Shown: positions 1 through 8,186, counted from the stretch's first letter. The stretch is DNA of 64,000 nucleotides from Inquilinus limosus_F (GCF_051487185.1 NZ_JAHVDK010000032.1:38278-102277), one strand, 5' to 3'. Translations and numbers: made by a program. Notes: a model not told the origin generated them from the sequence alone.

Positions 1-107
1 GCTTCGCCGAGGCCGCCTCGGCCGCCCATGCGATCTATCCGCTCGTCCATCCGGGCGAGGCGCTGCATTTCGAGTATTCGACCACCTCCGGGGTGCCGAC
101 GCTCTAG
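1..107 (+). CDS. 3' end of an unidentified gene (partial)
   Basis: An open frame enters from the left edge and ends at a TAG at 105-107. Only about 34 C-terminal residues are visible, ending in HFEYSTTSGVPTL. High-GC third positions continue to the stop, so this is very likely the true end of a real gene. The fragment is too short and carries no motif I recognise, so no function is assigned. The gene converges on lysE, whose stop codon lies 7 bp away. Confidence 0.5.
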   Translation, partial: FAEAASAAHAIYPLVHPGEALHFEYSTTSGVPTL

Positions 108-114
108 CCCCGGG

Positions 115-720
115 CTAACCCAGCAGCTCCGCCGCGATCGGGTACAGCGAGGCGGCCAGCAGCAGTGCCATGGCGATGTTGAAGGCGCGGATCGCGGCAG
201 GCGCGTGCAGCACCCGGCGCAGCGCCGTGCCGAACAGCGCCCAGCAGCCGACGCTGGGCAGGTTCACCAGGCCGAAGACCAGGGTGACGATCACCAGATT
301 GGCCAGGAAGCCGGCCTGCGGCGTGTAGGTGGCGATGGCGCCGACCGCCATCACCCAGGCTTTCGGATTCACCCATTGGAACGCCGCGGCCTCCAGGAAG
401 GTCATCGGCCGCCCAGCCTCGCGGCCGCCGGCGATCGGCCCGGAGCGGGCGATCTTCGAGGCCAGGACCAGCAGATAGGCGGCGCCGCCGTATTTCAGCA
501 CCTGGTACAGCAGCGGCCAGGCGGCGAAGGCGGCGCCCAGCCCCAGCCCGACCGCCGCCACCATCACGGTGAAGCCGGCAGCGATCCCGACCATGTGCGG
601 CACCGTGCGGCGGAAGCCGAAGGTCAGGCCGGAGGCGGTCAGCATGATGTTGTTCGGCCCCGGCGTGATCGAGGTGACGAAGGCGAACAGGATGAAGGAG
701 GAGAGCAACTCGGGCGTCAT
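115..720 (-). CDS. LysE/RhtB family amino-acid exporter
   Basis: A 201-aa inner-membrane protein of the LysE/RhtB superfamily, which exports amino acids and derivatives by secondary transport. The N-terminus carries the family signature SITPGPNNIMLTASG at about residues 17-31. Five or six hydrophobic helices follow, and the loop QWVNPKAWVM, typical of the family, sits near residue 115. Length is normal (about 200-210 aa). The ATG at 718-720 directly precedes the first helix; longer upstream frames add a sequence with no family character. It is divergent from a PLP aminotransferase gene. Shared control through half-sites in the 129-bp gap is plausible and would pair amino-acid metabolism with export. 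The substrate cannot be told from sequence. Confidence 0.88.
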   Translation of the reverse strand: MTPELLSSFILFAFVTSITPGPNNIMLTASGLTFGFRRTVPHMVGIAAGFTVMVAAVGLGLGAAFAAWPLLYQVLKYGGAAYLLVLASKIARSGPIAGGREAGRPMTFLEAAAFQWVNPKAWVMAVGAIATYTPQAGFLANLVIVTLVFGLVNLPSVGCWALFGTALRRVLHAPAAIRAFNIAMALLLAASLYPIAAELLG

Positions 721-754
721 AATCCGCGCAGCTTGGCGCGGCCGTGAGATCGAT

Positions 755-780
755 ACAATCGGAACATTGTCCCGAACAAT
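755..780. promoter_or_regulatory. alternating half-sites in the lysE/aminotransferase divergent region
   Basis: Three half-sites alternate in orientation: ACAAT (755-759), ATTGT (766-770) and ACAAT (776-780), spaced by 6 and 5 bases. They stand out in otherwise GC-rich DNA between two divergent starts (720 and 850). This is the layout expected of an operator for a dimeric regulator, perhaps of the Lrp/AsnC or LysR type often found beside LysE exporters. No such regulator gene is visible here, so the assignment is only structural. Confidence 0.35.
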
Positions 781-849
781 TTCGCCGTGGAGAGATGTCA
801 ATCTCCGTGACACCCTCACCGGTGACCGTCGCCGCCTGAGGAGACCCCG

Positions 850-1986
850 ATGCGCCTGCCCGAATTCGCGCTGGAAGCCTATTTCGCCCGCTGGGAGTTC
901 ACCGCCCGCCACAATCTCTGCGCCTCCGACATGCAGTCGCTGACGCTGACCGAGCTGCTGGCCCTGGCGACGCCGCAGCAGCGCGAGACCTGGGACCAGC
1001 TGTGGCTCGGCTACACCGAAACGGCCGGGGCGCCGTCGCTGCGCGCGGCGATCGCTGGCATGTATGCCGGGCTGGGGGCCGACGACGTGGCGGTCACAGT
1101 CGGGGCGGGGGAGGCGATCTTTCAATCGGTGCGGGCGCTCCTGGGGCCGGACGACCATGCGGTGACGCTGATCCCGAACTACCAGTCGCTCGAGGCGGTG
1201 GCCGCCAGTGTCTGCGCGGTCACCGGCGTGCCGCTCGACCCGGCTCCCGAATCGGCGCGTGGCTGGTCGCTCGACCCGGACCGGATCGCCGCGGCGCTGC
1301 GGCCGAACACCAGGGCGATCATCCTGAACCTGCCGCACAACCCGACCGGCTACCTGCCGCCGCGCCCGGTGTTCGACGCCATCATCGAACTCGCCCGGGC
1401 GCGAGGCATCTGGATCCTATCGGACGAGGTCTATCGCGGGCTGGAGCGGCGCGAGGAGGATCGGCTGCCACCGGCGGTGGAGCTGTACGAACGCGCCCTG
1501 TCGGTCGGCGTCCTGTCCAAGACCTACGGCCTGCCGGGGCTCCGCCTCGGCTGGATCGCCTGCCGCGACCGCGAGCTGCTGGGCCGGATCGTGCGGCAGA
1601 AGGACTACACCACCCTCTGCGCCCCGGCGCCGAGCGAGGCGCTGGCGGAGATCGCGATCGGCGCGCGCGACCATCTGGTGGCCCGCAGCCGGGATCTCGT
1701 CGCCGCCAACCTGCCGCTGCTGGACGCCTTCTTCGCCCGCCACGCCGACCGCTTCGACTGGCAGGCGTCGCCGGCCGGCTGCATCGCCTATCCGCGCTAC
1801 CGCGGGGCGGAGAGCGTCGACGCCTTCGCCGACAACCTGGTCGAACGCGCGGGCGTGCTGCTGCTGCCGGCGCGGGTCTACCGCTCCGCCCTCGGCCCGG
1901 TGCCGGCGGACCGCTTCCGCATCGGCTTCGGCCGGGCCGACCTGCCGCAGGCGCTGGAGGCGTTCGAAGCATATCTCTCCGTCTGA
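850..1986 (+). CDS. PLP-dependent aminotransferase, class I/II fold
   Basis: A 378-aa fold-type I aminotransferase. Visible landmarks are the phosphate/cofactor loop near residues 84-90 (VGAGEAI), Asn164 in the NLPHNPTG motif, Asp192 in SDEVY and the Schiff-base lysine Lys224 in SKTYGLPGLRLGW. These residues are in the order expected of aspartate-aminotransferase-like enzymes, and the length is normal. The ATG at 850 follows a good ribosome site (GAGGAG). It resembles the small aminotransferases annotated as capreomycidine-synthase-like or class I/II, but the substrate is not predictable. It is divergent from lysE, with half-sites in the shared upstream region. Confidence 0.85.
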   Translation: MRLPEFALEAYFARWEFTARHNLCASDMQSLTLTELLALATPQQRETWDQLWLGYTETAGAPSLRAAIAGMYAGLGADDVAVTVGAGEAIFQSVRALLGPDDHAVTLIPNYQSLEAVAASVCAVTGVPLDPAPESARGWSLDPDRIAAALRPNTRAIILNLPHNPTGYLPPRPVFDAIIELARARGIWILSDEVYRGLERREEDRLPPAVELYERALSVGVLSKTYGLPGLRLGWIACRDRELLGRIVRQKDYTTLCAPAPSEALAEIAIGARDHLVARSRDLVAANLPLLDAFFARHADRFDWQASPAGCIAYPRYRGAESVDAFADNLVERAGVLLLPARVYRSALGPVPADRFRIGFGRADLPQALEAFEAYLSV

Positions 1987-2064
1987 CGCCGCTGCGACGT
2001 GATGGCGGAGAGGCGCAGCGGGGCCGCAGCGTGTAGGGTGCGGCCGGACCACCGGGAAGAGATC

Positions 2065-3030
2065 ATGCTGCGCCCTCTCGTCTTCGCCCTTCTGCTGCTG
2101 CTCCCGGCCCTGCCCGCGGCGGCGGCCGACCAGACCCTCGGCACCTTCCACGGCACGGTCGAGGGGCCGGGCGGCGAGACCGAGACGATCGAAGGCTTCG
2201 CGCTGGCGGTGAAGGACGATCGCGGCCGTTTCGTGGTCGGCATGACCGCGACCGGCGAGGGGGTGATTCGCGCCCGCCAGATCCAGCTGCTGCTGCCGGC
2301 CGATGTCGCGCCCGGGACCCTGCAGGTCGGCAGCTACGATTCGGCCCGGCACGCCACGGACGGCAAGGCGTCCGGCGCGCTCTATCTCGCCATCGGCGCG
2401 GACGGGTCGCGGGTGCGCGACTGCCGGCTGGTACCGCAGGGCGCGGTGGAGCTGTCGGCCGTCTCGCCCTTCGCCGGCACGCTGAACTTCACCTGCCGCG
2501 ATTCGGCCGAGGCGACGCTGTCGCTGACCTTCGACGCGGTCCCGGTCGACCCCAATCAGGTGGTTCCGTCAGAGCCGGCGGCCGCCTCTGCCGGGCCCGG
2601 CCGGGTCAGCACCAAGGTCGGCGCGCCGGTCAACGCCACCATCACCGGCACCGGCTCGGCCAAGCGCCAGGCCGCGGGCAGCCGGTGGCTGATGCTGTAT
2701 CTGGAGCAGGAGCGCGAGGTCCACGGCACCAAGCAGATGATGCCGGTCGGCGCCGTGGTCGTCGCCCTGCCGAAGGACCTGACCCTCGGCACGCACGACC
2801 TGAAGCCGTTCTCCCAGGCGGTCGCGGCCGACAAGTCGGCGACCGATTACGGCGTGTCCTTCAGCCTCGAGGCTGGCGACGGCTCGATCGACGGCTGCGA
2901 CCAGGCGGCGAGCGGCACCCTGACCCTGACCGGCCTCGACCCGCTCGCCGGCTCGGCCCGCTTCACCTGCGCCGACCAGAAGGACCTGTCGGTCGAGAGC
3001 GACTTCGACGGTATCCCGACGACCGACTGA
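2065..3030 (+). CDS. secreted protein with two copies of a cysteine-containing domain, function unknown
   Basis: The 321-aa product begins with a signal peptide (hydrophobic run LVFALLLLLPALPAAAA, residues 4-20). The ATG at 2065 is chosen because the longer frame adds an arginine-rich tail in front of this peptide. The mature part is an internal duplication of about 130-150 residues. Each half ends in a similar block: a Cys in a D(C/GC) context, then GTL/F-T-C-x-D, a beta-strand, and a closing F-D-x-(V/I)-P. The paired cysteines in each half suggest one disulfide per domain in the periplasm or outside the cell. I do not recognise the family. It stands alone between the aminotransferase and a convergent small ORF. 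Confidence 0.65.
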   Translation: MLRPLVFALLLLLPALPAAAADQTLGTFHGTVEGPGGETETIEGFALAVKDDRGRFVVGMTATGEGVIRARQIQLLLPADVAPGTLQVGSYDSARHATDGKASGALYLAIGADGSRVRDCRLVPQGAVELSAVSPFAGTLNFTCRDSAEATLSLTFDAVPVDPNQVVPSEPAAASAGPGRVSTKVGAPVNATITGTGSAKRQAAGSRWLMLYLEQEREVHGTKQMMPVGAVVVALPKDLTLGTHDLKPFSQAVAADKSATDYGVSFSLEAGDGSIDGCDQAASGTLTLTGLDPLAGSARFTCADQKDLSVESDFDGIPTTD

Positions 3031-3049
3031 CAGCAGCGGGCACGCGGGG

Positions 3050-3211
3050 CTAGTCGACCAGGTCGAGCCGCTGCTTGCGCAACCCGGCGATTGCGGTCTC
3101 GATGCGCGAGAGGCGATGGCCGTGTTCGCCCAGCACCTCGAGGATCCTGGCCTGTCCGGCATGGAGGCGGCGCAGATGCTCGAGAGTCAGATCTGACGGC
3201 TTGTCGCTCAT
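3050..3211 (-). CDS. small helical protein, 53 aa, function unknown
   Basis: A short frame encoding an almost entirely helical protein (EHLRRLHAGQARILEVLGE, then RLSRIETAIAGL). The heptad-like pattern recalls the small coiled-coil proteins common in Alphaproteobacteria. The ATG at 3209-3211 is preferred over upstream alternatives, which would add a proline-rich tail. No strong ribosome site is visible. Convergent with the upstream secreted-protein gene (20 bp between stops). The amino-acid pattern looks real, but at this length a chance ORF cannot be excluded. Confidence 0.45.
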   Translation of the reverse strand: MSDKPSDLTLEHLRRLHAGQARILEVLGEHGHRLSRIETAIAGLRKQRLDLVD

Positions 3212-3316
3212 TGAGGGTCTCGCCGGTCGATTGCTGTTGGACAGCGTACACCACAAGTGGTGGCTCTACGAAATTGGCGGTCGGGGTCAGGCCGGTCGTG
3301 CCGCCCGGCAGGCACG

Positions 3317-3344
3317 GAAAAGCCCCCGCCGGAGGGCGGGGGCT
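3317..3344 (-). terminator. intrinsic terminator of ahcY
   Basis: A perfect 10-bp stem (3321-3330 with 3335-3344, loop GGAG) of G/C pairs is followed on the minus strand by TTTT. It lies 27 bp past the ahcY stop codon, in the right orientation for a rho-independent terminator. Confidence 0.85.
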
Positions 3345-3370
3345 GGTCTCGATCGGAATCCGAAGGGCGA

Positions 3371-4675
3371 TCAGTAACGGTAGTGGTCCGGCTTGTACGG
3401 GCCCTGGACCGGCACGCCGATGTATTCGGCCTGCTTCGGGGTCAGCTGGGTCAGCTTGGCGCCGATCTTGTCGAGATGCAGCGCCGCCACCTTCTCGTCC
3501 AGGTGCTTCGGCAGGACGTAGACCTTGCGCTCGTAATTGGCGTGGTTCTGCCACAGCTCGATCTGCGCCAGCACCTGGTTGGTGAAGCTGGCCGACATCA
3601 CGAAGCTCGGATGGCCGGTGCCGCAGCCCAGGTTCACCAGCCGGCCCTTGGCCAGGACGATCAGGCGCTTGCCGTCCGGGAACACCACCTCGTCGACCTG
3701 CGGCTTGACCTCCTCCCACTTGTAGTTGCGGAGGCCGTCGATCTGGATCTCGCTGTCGAAGTGGCCGATGTTGCAGACGATGGCGCGGTCCTTCATCTGC
3801 CGCATGTGGTCGACGGTGATGACGTCGACATTGCCGGTGGCGGTGACGAAGATGTCGCCGATCGGCGCCGCCTCGTCCATCGTCACCACCTGGTAGCCCT
3901 CCATCGCCGCCTGCAGGGCGTTGATCGGGTCGATCTCGGTGACCATGACCCGGGCGCCCTGGCTGCGCAGCGAGGCGGCCGAGCCCTTGCCGACATCGCC
4001 GTAGCCGGCGACGACCGCGACCTTGCCGGCCATCATCACGTCGGTGGCGCGCTTGATGCCGTCGACCAGGCTCTCACGGCAGCCGTAGAGATTGTCGAAC
4101 TTCGACTTGGTGACGCTGTCGTTGACGTTGATGGCGGGCACCCGCAGCGTGCCCTTCTTCATCATGTCATAGAGGCGATGCACGCCCGTGGTCGTCTCCT
4201 CGGACAGGCCGCGGACGTCGTTCAGCATCTCCGGATACTTGTCGTGCATGATCTGGGTGACGTCGCCGCCGTCATCCAGGATCATGTTCGGGGTCCAGCC
4301 GCCCGGGCCGCGCAGCGTCTGCTCGATGCACCACCAGAACTCCTCCTCGGTCTCGCCCTTCCAGGCGAAGACCGGGACGCCGGCGGCGGCGACCGCCGCG
4401 GCGGCCTGGTCCTGGGTCGAGAAGATGTTGCAGGACGACCAGCGCACCGTGGCGCCCAGCGCCGTCAGCGTCTCGATCAGCACCGCGGTCTGGATGGTCA
4501 TGTGCAGGCAGCCGACGATGCGGGCGCCCTTCAGCGGCTGCGACGGGCCGAATTCCTGCCGCAGCGCCATCAGGCCGGGCATCTCGGTCTCGGCGATCGC
4601 GATCTCCTTGCGGCCCCAGTCGGCGAGGCTGATGTCCTTGACCTTGTAATCGGTGAAGGTGGCGGCGTCGGGCAT
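3371..4675 (-). CDS. ahcY: adenosylhomocysteinase (S-adenosylhomocysteine hydrolase)
   Basis: The 434-aa cytoplasmic enzyme hydrolyses S-adenosylhomocysteine to homocysteine and adenosine. It removes the inhibitory product of methyltransferases and feeds the methionine cycle. Sequence hallmarks are CLHMTIQTAVLIETL near residue 55, NVNDSVTKSKFDN around residue 185, the NAD-binding Rossmann loop VAGYGDVGKGSA around 222-233 and the classic C-terminus PDHYRY. Length matches the bacterial family. The ATG at 4675 has a strong ribosome site (GAGGAG). Upstream sits a perfect 16-bp palindrome suited to an operator, and downstream an intrinsic terminator, so the gene is probably monocistronic. Confidence 0.97.
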   Translation of the reverse strand: MPDAATFTDYKVKDISLADWGRKEIAIAETEMPGLMALRQEFGPSQPLKGARIVGCLHMTIQTAVLIETLTALGATVRWSSCNIFSTQDQAAAAVAAAGVPVFAWKGETEEEFWWCIEQTLRGPGGWTPNMILDDGGDVTQIMHDKYPEMLNDVRGLSEETTTGVHRLYDMMKKGTLRVPAINVNDSVTKSKFDNLYGCRESLVDGIKRATDVMMAGKVAVVAGYGDVGKGSAASLRSQGARVMVTEIDPINALQAAMEGYQVVTMDEAAPIGDIFVTATGNVDVITVDHMRQMKDRAIVCNIGHFDSEIQIDGLRNYKWEEVKPQVDEVVFPDGKRLIVLAKGRLVNLGCGTGHPSFVMSASFTNQVLAQIELWQNHANYERKVYVLPKHLDEKVAALHLDKIGAKLTQLTPKQAEYIGVPVQGPYKPDHYRY

Positions 4676-4741
4676 CGGATGCTCCTCGAGGCAATGCGGA
4701 TTTGCCGCAGGGTGTAGCAGCAGGGCCCGTCGGCCACAAGC

Positions 4742-4757
4742 ATAAAGATATCTTTAT
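4742..4757. promoter_or_regulatory. perfect 16-bp palindrome upstream of ahcY (candidate SahR-type operator)
   Basis: ATAAAGATATCTTTAT is a perfect dyad in an A/T-rich island 67 bp before the ahcY start codon. Palindromes of this kind before SAM-cycle genes are known targets of SahR, an ArsR-family repressor that senses S-adenosylhomocysteine. The exact match to the alphaproteobacterial SahR motif is from memory and should be checked. No riboswitch-like pseudoknot was apparent in the leader by eye. Confidence 0.6.
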
Positions 4758-4768
4758 ATATTTGAATT

Positions 4769-4796
4769 CGCCCCTCCGCACGGATGCGGAGGGGCG
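4769..4796 (-). terminator. hairpin after the TerC gene
   Basis: A perfect 12-bp stem (4769-4780 with 4785-4796, loop CGGA) lies 9 bp past the stop of the TerC-family gene. The following minus-strand sequence is A/T-rich but lacks a clean T-run, so this could be a weak intrinsic terminator or a barrier between the two units. Confidence 0.55.
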
Positions 4797-4805
4797 GAAT
4801 CCGGG

Positions 4806-5546
4806 TCAGGCCCGCTCCTGCTGCGCCGCGGGCTCGCGCTTCGCCCGGCGGCGCTTGGCCAGGAGGTTCAGCACCTCGACGCCGAGCGAGAAGGCGATGG
4901 CGAAGTACAGGTAGCCGCGCGGGATGTGGAAGTGCAGGCCGTCGGCCACCAGGGCCACGCCGACCAGCAGCAGGAAGGCCAGCGCCAGCATCTTCACCGT
5001 CGGGTGGCGGTGGACGAAGCCGCTGATCGGGCCGGAGGCCCACAGCATGGTGCCGACCGCGACGATCACGGCGGCGTACATCACCGGCAGGTTGTCGGTC
5101 ATGCCGACCGCGGTGATCACGCTGTCGAGCGAGAACACCAGGTCGAGGATGATGATCTGGCCGATGATCGCGGCGAAGCTGGCCGCCTTGATGGCGTGGC
5201 CCTCCTCCCGGTCCTCGATCGTGGCGTGGATCTCGATCGTCGCCTTGTAGAGCAGGAACAGGCCGCCCGCGAGCAGGATCAGGTCGCGCCAGGAGACCTC
5301 GCGGCCGAAGGCGCTGAACACCGGCGCGGTCAGGCCGATGATCCAGGAGATCATCGCCAGGAAGATCAGGCGCAGCAGCAGCGCCAGGATCAGGCCGATG
5401 CGCCGGGCGGAGGCGCGCTGCGCCTCCGGCAGCTTCTCGGTGGCGATGGCGATGAAGATGATGTTGTCGATGCCGAGGATGATCTCGAGCACGGCCAGCG
5501 TCAGGAAGCTGGCCCAGATCTGGGGATCGGCGAGGAAGTCGAGCAC
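4806..5546 (-). CDS. TerC family integral membrane protein
   Basis: A 246-aa inner-membrane protein of the TerC/Alx superfamily, linked to metal ion (often manganese) handling and tellurite resistance. About seven hydrophobic helices are visible. The acidic family motifs are intact: LEIILGIDNIIF at about residues 20-31 and DLVFSLDSVITA at about 133-144; their Asp/Asn residues are thought to bind metal. The C-terminus is a basic tail. It starts with GTG at 5544-5546 behind GGAG. Divergent from the deoR-like gene. The transported ion is not deducible. Confidence 0.88.
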   Translation of the reverse strand: MLDFLADPQIWASFLTLAVLEIILGIDNIIFIAIATEKLPEAQRASARRIGLILALLLRLIFLAMISWIIGLTAPVFSAFGREVSWRDLILLAGGLFLLYKATIEIHATIEDREEGHAIKAASFAAIIGQIIILDLVFSLDSVITAVGMTDNLPVMYAAVIVAVGTMLWASGPISGFVHRHPTVKMLALAFLLLVGVALVADGLHFHIPRGYLYFAIAFSLGVEVLNLLAKRRRAKREPAAQQERA

Positions 5547-5680
5547 GGCTCGTCGGTCTCCGTTTGGCTGAGGCCGCCGGGATATTGGGGGCGGCGAGGG
5601 ACATTACCAGAAGCAGGCGTCGGAAGAGTGGCCGCCTGTGTTGACTCCGGGTGGAAATCGTCCGATCCGGCCGCTCCGCG

Positions 5681-5720
5681 GCGCGTGATCTTGCGCGATC
5701 ATGCGTGATCGTGCATGATT
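5681..5720. promoter_or_regulatory. four tandem 10-bp repeats upstream of the DeoR-family gene
   Basis: Four consecutive decamers fit the consensus n-T-G-C-G-Y-G-A-T-C (5681-5690, 5691-5700, 5701-5710, 5711-5720; the last ends GATT and the first begins GC). The period is one helical turn, as expected when regulator subunits line up on one face of the DNA. They lie 27 bp before the start of a DeoR-family regulator gene, and DeoR-family proteins often bind short direct repeats. Autoregulation of the deoR-MFS pair is the simplest reading. Confidence 0.55.
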
Positions 5721-5747
5721 GCGCAGCTTCTTGCCTGAACCCGTGCC

Positions 5748-6515
5748 ATGACCGAAATCCTGCTGCCGGAGGAGCGCCGCCGCCGCCTCCTCGACCTCCT
5801 CGCCCTCGACGGCAAGATCCTGGCCACCGCCGCCAGCGCCGCGCTGGGCGTGTCGGAGGATACGATCCGGCGCGACTTGAACGACCTCGCCCGCGCCGGG
5901 GTGGTGCGCCGGGTCCATGGGGGGGCGCTGCCGCTCAGCCCCGCCGCCGAGACCTTCGCCACCCGGGCCGGCGAGCGTCCGGAGGCCAAGGCGGCGCTCG
6001 GCCGGCTGGCGGCCGGGCTGATCCGGCCCGGCGAGGTGGTGCTGCTGGATGGCGGCACCACCATGCTGGCGGTGGCGGAGGCGCTGCCGCCCGACCTGCG
6101 CGCCACCATCGTCACCCCGAACCTGCCGGCGGCGCTGGCCCTGACCCGGCACCCGACGGTCGAGGTGGTGCTGCTGGGCGGCCGGCTCGACAAGGCGGAT
6201 CAGGCGACGGTCGGCACCTCTGTGCTGGCGGCGCTGGACGGGCTGCGGGCGGATCTCTGCCTGCTCGGGGTCTGCGGCCTCGATGTCGAGACCGGGCTCG
6301 GTGCCATGGATCATGAGGAGGCGCTGGTGAAGCGGCGCATGGCCGGCTGCGCCGCCCGGGTCGCCGCCGCGGTCACCGCCGACAAGCTCGGCACCGACGC
6401 TCCCTTCCCGATCCTGCCGGTCGGTCGGCTGAACGCGCTGATCACCGAAAAATCGGCCGACGCTTCCCTCCTGGCCGCCTGCCGCCGGGCCGGCCTCACC
6501 CTGATCCTCGCCTGA
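5748..6515 (+). CDS. DeoR/GlpR family transcriptional regulator
   Basis: 255 aa. An N-terminal winged helix-turn-helix (about residues 8-60) contains the DeoR signature LGVSEDTIRRDLNDLARAG followed by RVHGGAL. A C-terminal sugar-phosphate sensing domain has the ligand-loop motif LLDGGTTMLAVAEAL near residue 100. Such repressors respond to phosphorylated sugars or polyols. The gene is followed after 11 bp by an MFS transporter on the same strand. Control of that transporter, and of itself through the tandem upstream repeats, is therefore likely. The effector is unknown. Confidence 0.88.
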   Translation: MTEILLPEERRRRLLDLLALDGKILATAASAALGVSEDTIRRDLNDLARAGVVRRVHGGALPLSPAAETFATRAGERPEAKAALGRLAAGLIRPGEVVLLDGGTTMLAVAEALPPDLRATIVTPNLPAALALTRHPTVEVVLLGGRLDKADQATVGTSVLAALDGLRADLCLLGVCGLDVETGLGAMDHEEALVKRRMAGCAARVAAAVTADKLGTDAPFPILPVGRLNALITEKSADASLLAACRRAGLTLILA

Positions 6516-6526
6516 GGGGAACTCTG

Positions 6527-7687
6527 ATGACCAGCCTCGCCCAGACCGAGGGCACGACCGCCGATCTCCGCGCCGCGCGCCTCGCCACCCGCGCCATGTT
6601 CCTGATCTGCGGCACCGTCACCGCCAGCTGGGCGCCGCAGGTGCCGCTGGCCAAGGCCCGGCTCGGGCTCGATGACGGCGTGCTGGGGCTCGCCCTGCTC
6701 GGCATGGGCGCCGGGGCGATGGTGGCGATGCCGCTGGCCGGCTTTCTCGCCGCCCGGTTCAGCAGCCGCCTGATCACGGCGCTCGGCGGGCTGATACTCT
6801 GCCTGTCGCTGCCGCTGATCATCCTGGCGTCGGACGCATGGCTGCTCGGCCTCGCCCTGTTCCTGTTCGGCGCCGCGACCGGGTCGATGGACGTGGCGAT
6901 GAACGTCCAGGCCGCGGCGGTCGAGGCGCGTGGCCGCCGGCCGCTGATGTCCTCCTTCCACGGCATGTTCAGCGTCGGCGGCCTGGTCGGCGCCGGCGGC
7001 GCCAGCCTGCTGCTCGGCCTCGGGCTGTCGCCCCTGGCCGTGGCCCTGATCGTCAGCGGCCTGATGCTGGCGCTGCTGGCCGCCCAGGCCGGATCGATGT
7101 TGCCGCCAGAGCGTGGCGCGGCGCAGGCCGGTATGCGCCTCACCATGCCGCGCGGCATCGTGCTGGTGCTCGGCCTGCTGACCTTCGTGCTGTTCCAGGC
7201 CGAAGGCGCGGTCCTGGACTGGAGCGCCGTGTTCCTGCACGAGAGCCGTGGCCAGAACCCGGCGGTGGCCGGGCTCGGCTATGCCATGTTTGCGGTGGCA
7301 ATGGCGGTGATGCGTCTGGCCGGCGACGGCATCACCAGCCGCTTCGGCGGCGAGACCGTGGTCCGGCTCGGCTCCGCTCTGGCGGCGGCCGGCTTCCTGC
7401 TGGCGATCCTGGTACCCTGGCCGGTGGCCGGGCTGATCGGCTTCGCCCTGGTCGGGATCGGCGCCGCCAATGTGGTACCGGTGCTGTTCAGCGCCGCCGG
7501 CCGGGTGCCGGGGATGGCGCCGGGGCTGGCGATCTCGACCATCGCCACGCTCGGCTATTGCGGCATCCTGGTCGGCCCGGCGGCGATCGGCTTCATCGCC
7601 GATCACCTTGGCCTGCCGACGGCACTCGGGATCGTGGCGGCGTTGCTGGTGGCGACGGCGGCCTCGGCGCGGGCGGTCCGGGTCTAG
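6527..7687 (+). CDS. MFS transporter (sugar/drug-type, YbjJ-like)
   Basis: A 386-aa major facilitator with about 12 hydrophobic segments. The N-terminal half carries GAGAMVAMPLAGFLAARFSSR, a variant of the loop 2-3 signature. It resembles compact MFS proteins of the YbjJ/FucP-like group (SFHGMFSVGGLVGA near residue 145 is typical of them). Cotranscribed with the DeoR-type regulator 11 bp upstream, which suggests a sugar or sugar-derivative substrate. The stop codon overlaps that of the convergent gene at 7684. Confidence 0.85.
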   Translation: MTSLAQTEGTTADLRAARLATRAMFLICGTVTASWAPQVPLAKARLGLDDGVLGLALLGMGAGAMVAMPLAGFLAARFSSRLITALGGLILCLSLPLIILASDAWLLGLALFLFGAATGSMDVAMNVQAAAVEARGRRPLMSSFHGMFSVGGLVGAGGASLLLGLGLSPLAVALIVSGLMLALLAAQAGSMLPPERGAAQAGMRLTMPRGIVLVLGLLTFVLFQAEGAVLDWSAVFLHESRGQNPAVAGLGYAMFAVAMAVMRLAGDGITSRFGGETVVRLGSALAAAGFLLAILVPWPVAGLIGFALVGIGAANVVPVLFSAAGRVPGMAPGLAISTIATLGYCGILVGPAAIGFIADHLGLPTALGIVAALLVATAASARAVRV

Positions 7688-8085
7688 TAGACTCTCCGCA
7701 GCTCGATGATCTCCGCCGACGGGGCGCGGGTGCGGTGCCGGTCGCCCGGCGAATCGGCCGGGCCCGACGTGGCCGGCGCCATTCCGCCTCGATCCGGCGC
7801 GGCGGTAACGGAAACCCCGTTCATCCTGGCGATCGCAGCCACGACGTCCCGGCGCAGCTCGGCCGGCAGATGGTCGTCGCCAGCATCGATCGTCGCCTCG
7901 ACCCGGGCCAGCAGCGCTTCCAGCTCCAGGACCTGGCGGTCCCGGGCCGTCGGCCGGCTTCGCATCAATGAGGAGCAGATCCGGCCCAGCCAGTCTGCAA
8001 GGGCATCGGCATCGCCCAGGCAGATCGGCGACCGGTCCCCATCCTGGATCCAGATCGCCGGTGTGATGTGAACGTTCCCATGCAT
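7684..8085 (-). CDS. hypothetical protein, about 133 aa
   Basis: A moderately conserved-looking frame that begins MHGNVHITPAIWIQDGDRS and contains a helical middle (ARDRQVLELEALLARVEATI). An acidic patch is followed by a disordered Pro/Arg-rich tail. No family is recognised. The start is uncertain: ATG at 8085 is used because it opens the folded-looking part; ATG at 8112 or TTG at 8118 would add 9 or 11 residues. The A/T-rich stretch at 8122-8142 upstream could hold its promoter. Its stop codon overlaps that of the convergent MFS gene. Confidence 0.55.
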   Translation of the reverse strand: MHGNVHITPAIWIQDGDRSPICLGDADALADWLGRICSSLMRSRPTARDRQVLELEALLARVEATIDAGDDHLPAELRRDVVAAIARMNGVSVTAAPDRGGMAPATSGPADSPGDRHRTRAPSAEIIELRRVY

Positions 8086-8186
8086 GACCGGTTCCCGGCT
8101 GCGAGTCGGCATCAACAAGCTTTGTTTAAAATACTATGCAATGCAAGATCGAGAGTGCGTCTTATTCGTTTCGGGTCGGCCCCGGC

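Noticed and set aside
4676..4805. SAH or SAM riboswitch in the ahcY leader
   Set aside because: I could not draw a convincing pseudoknot or conserved core by eye; the 16-bp DNA palindrome is a better explanation for control. A covariance search would decide.
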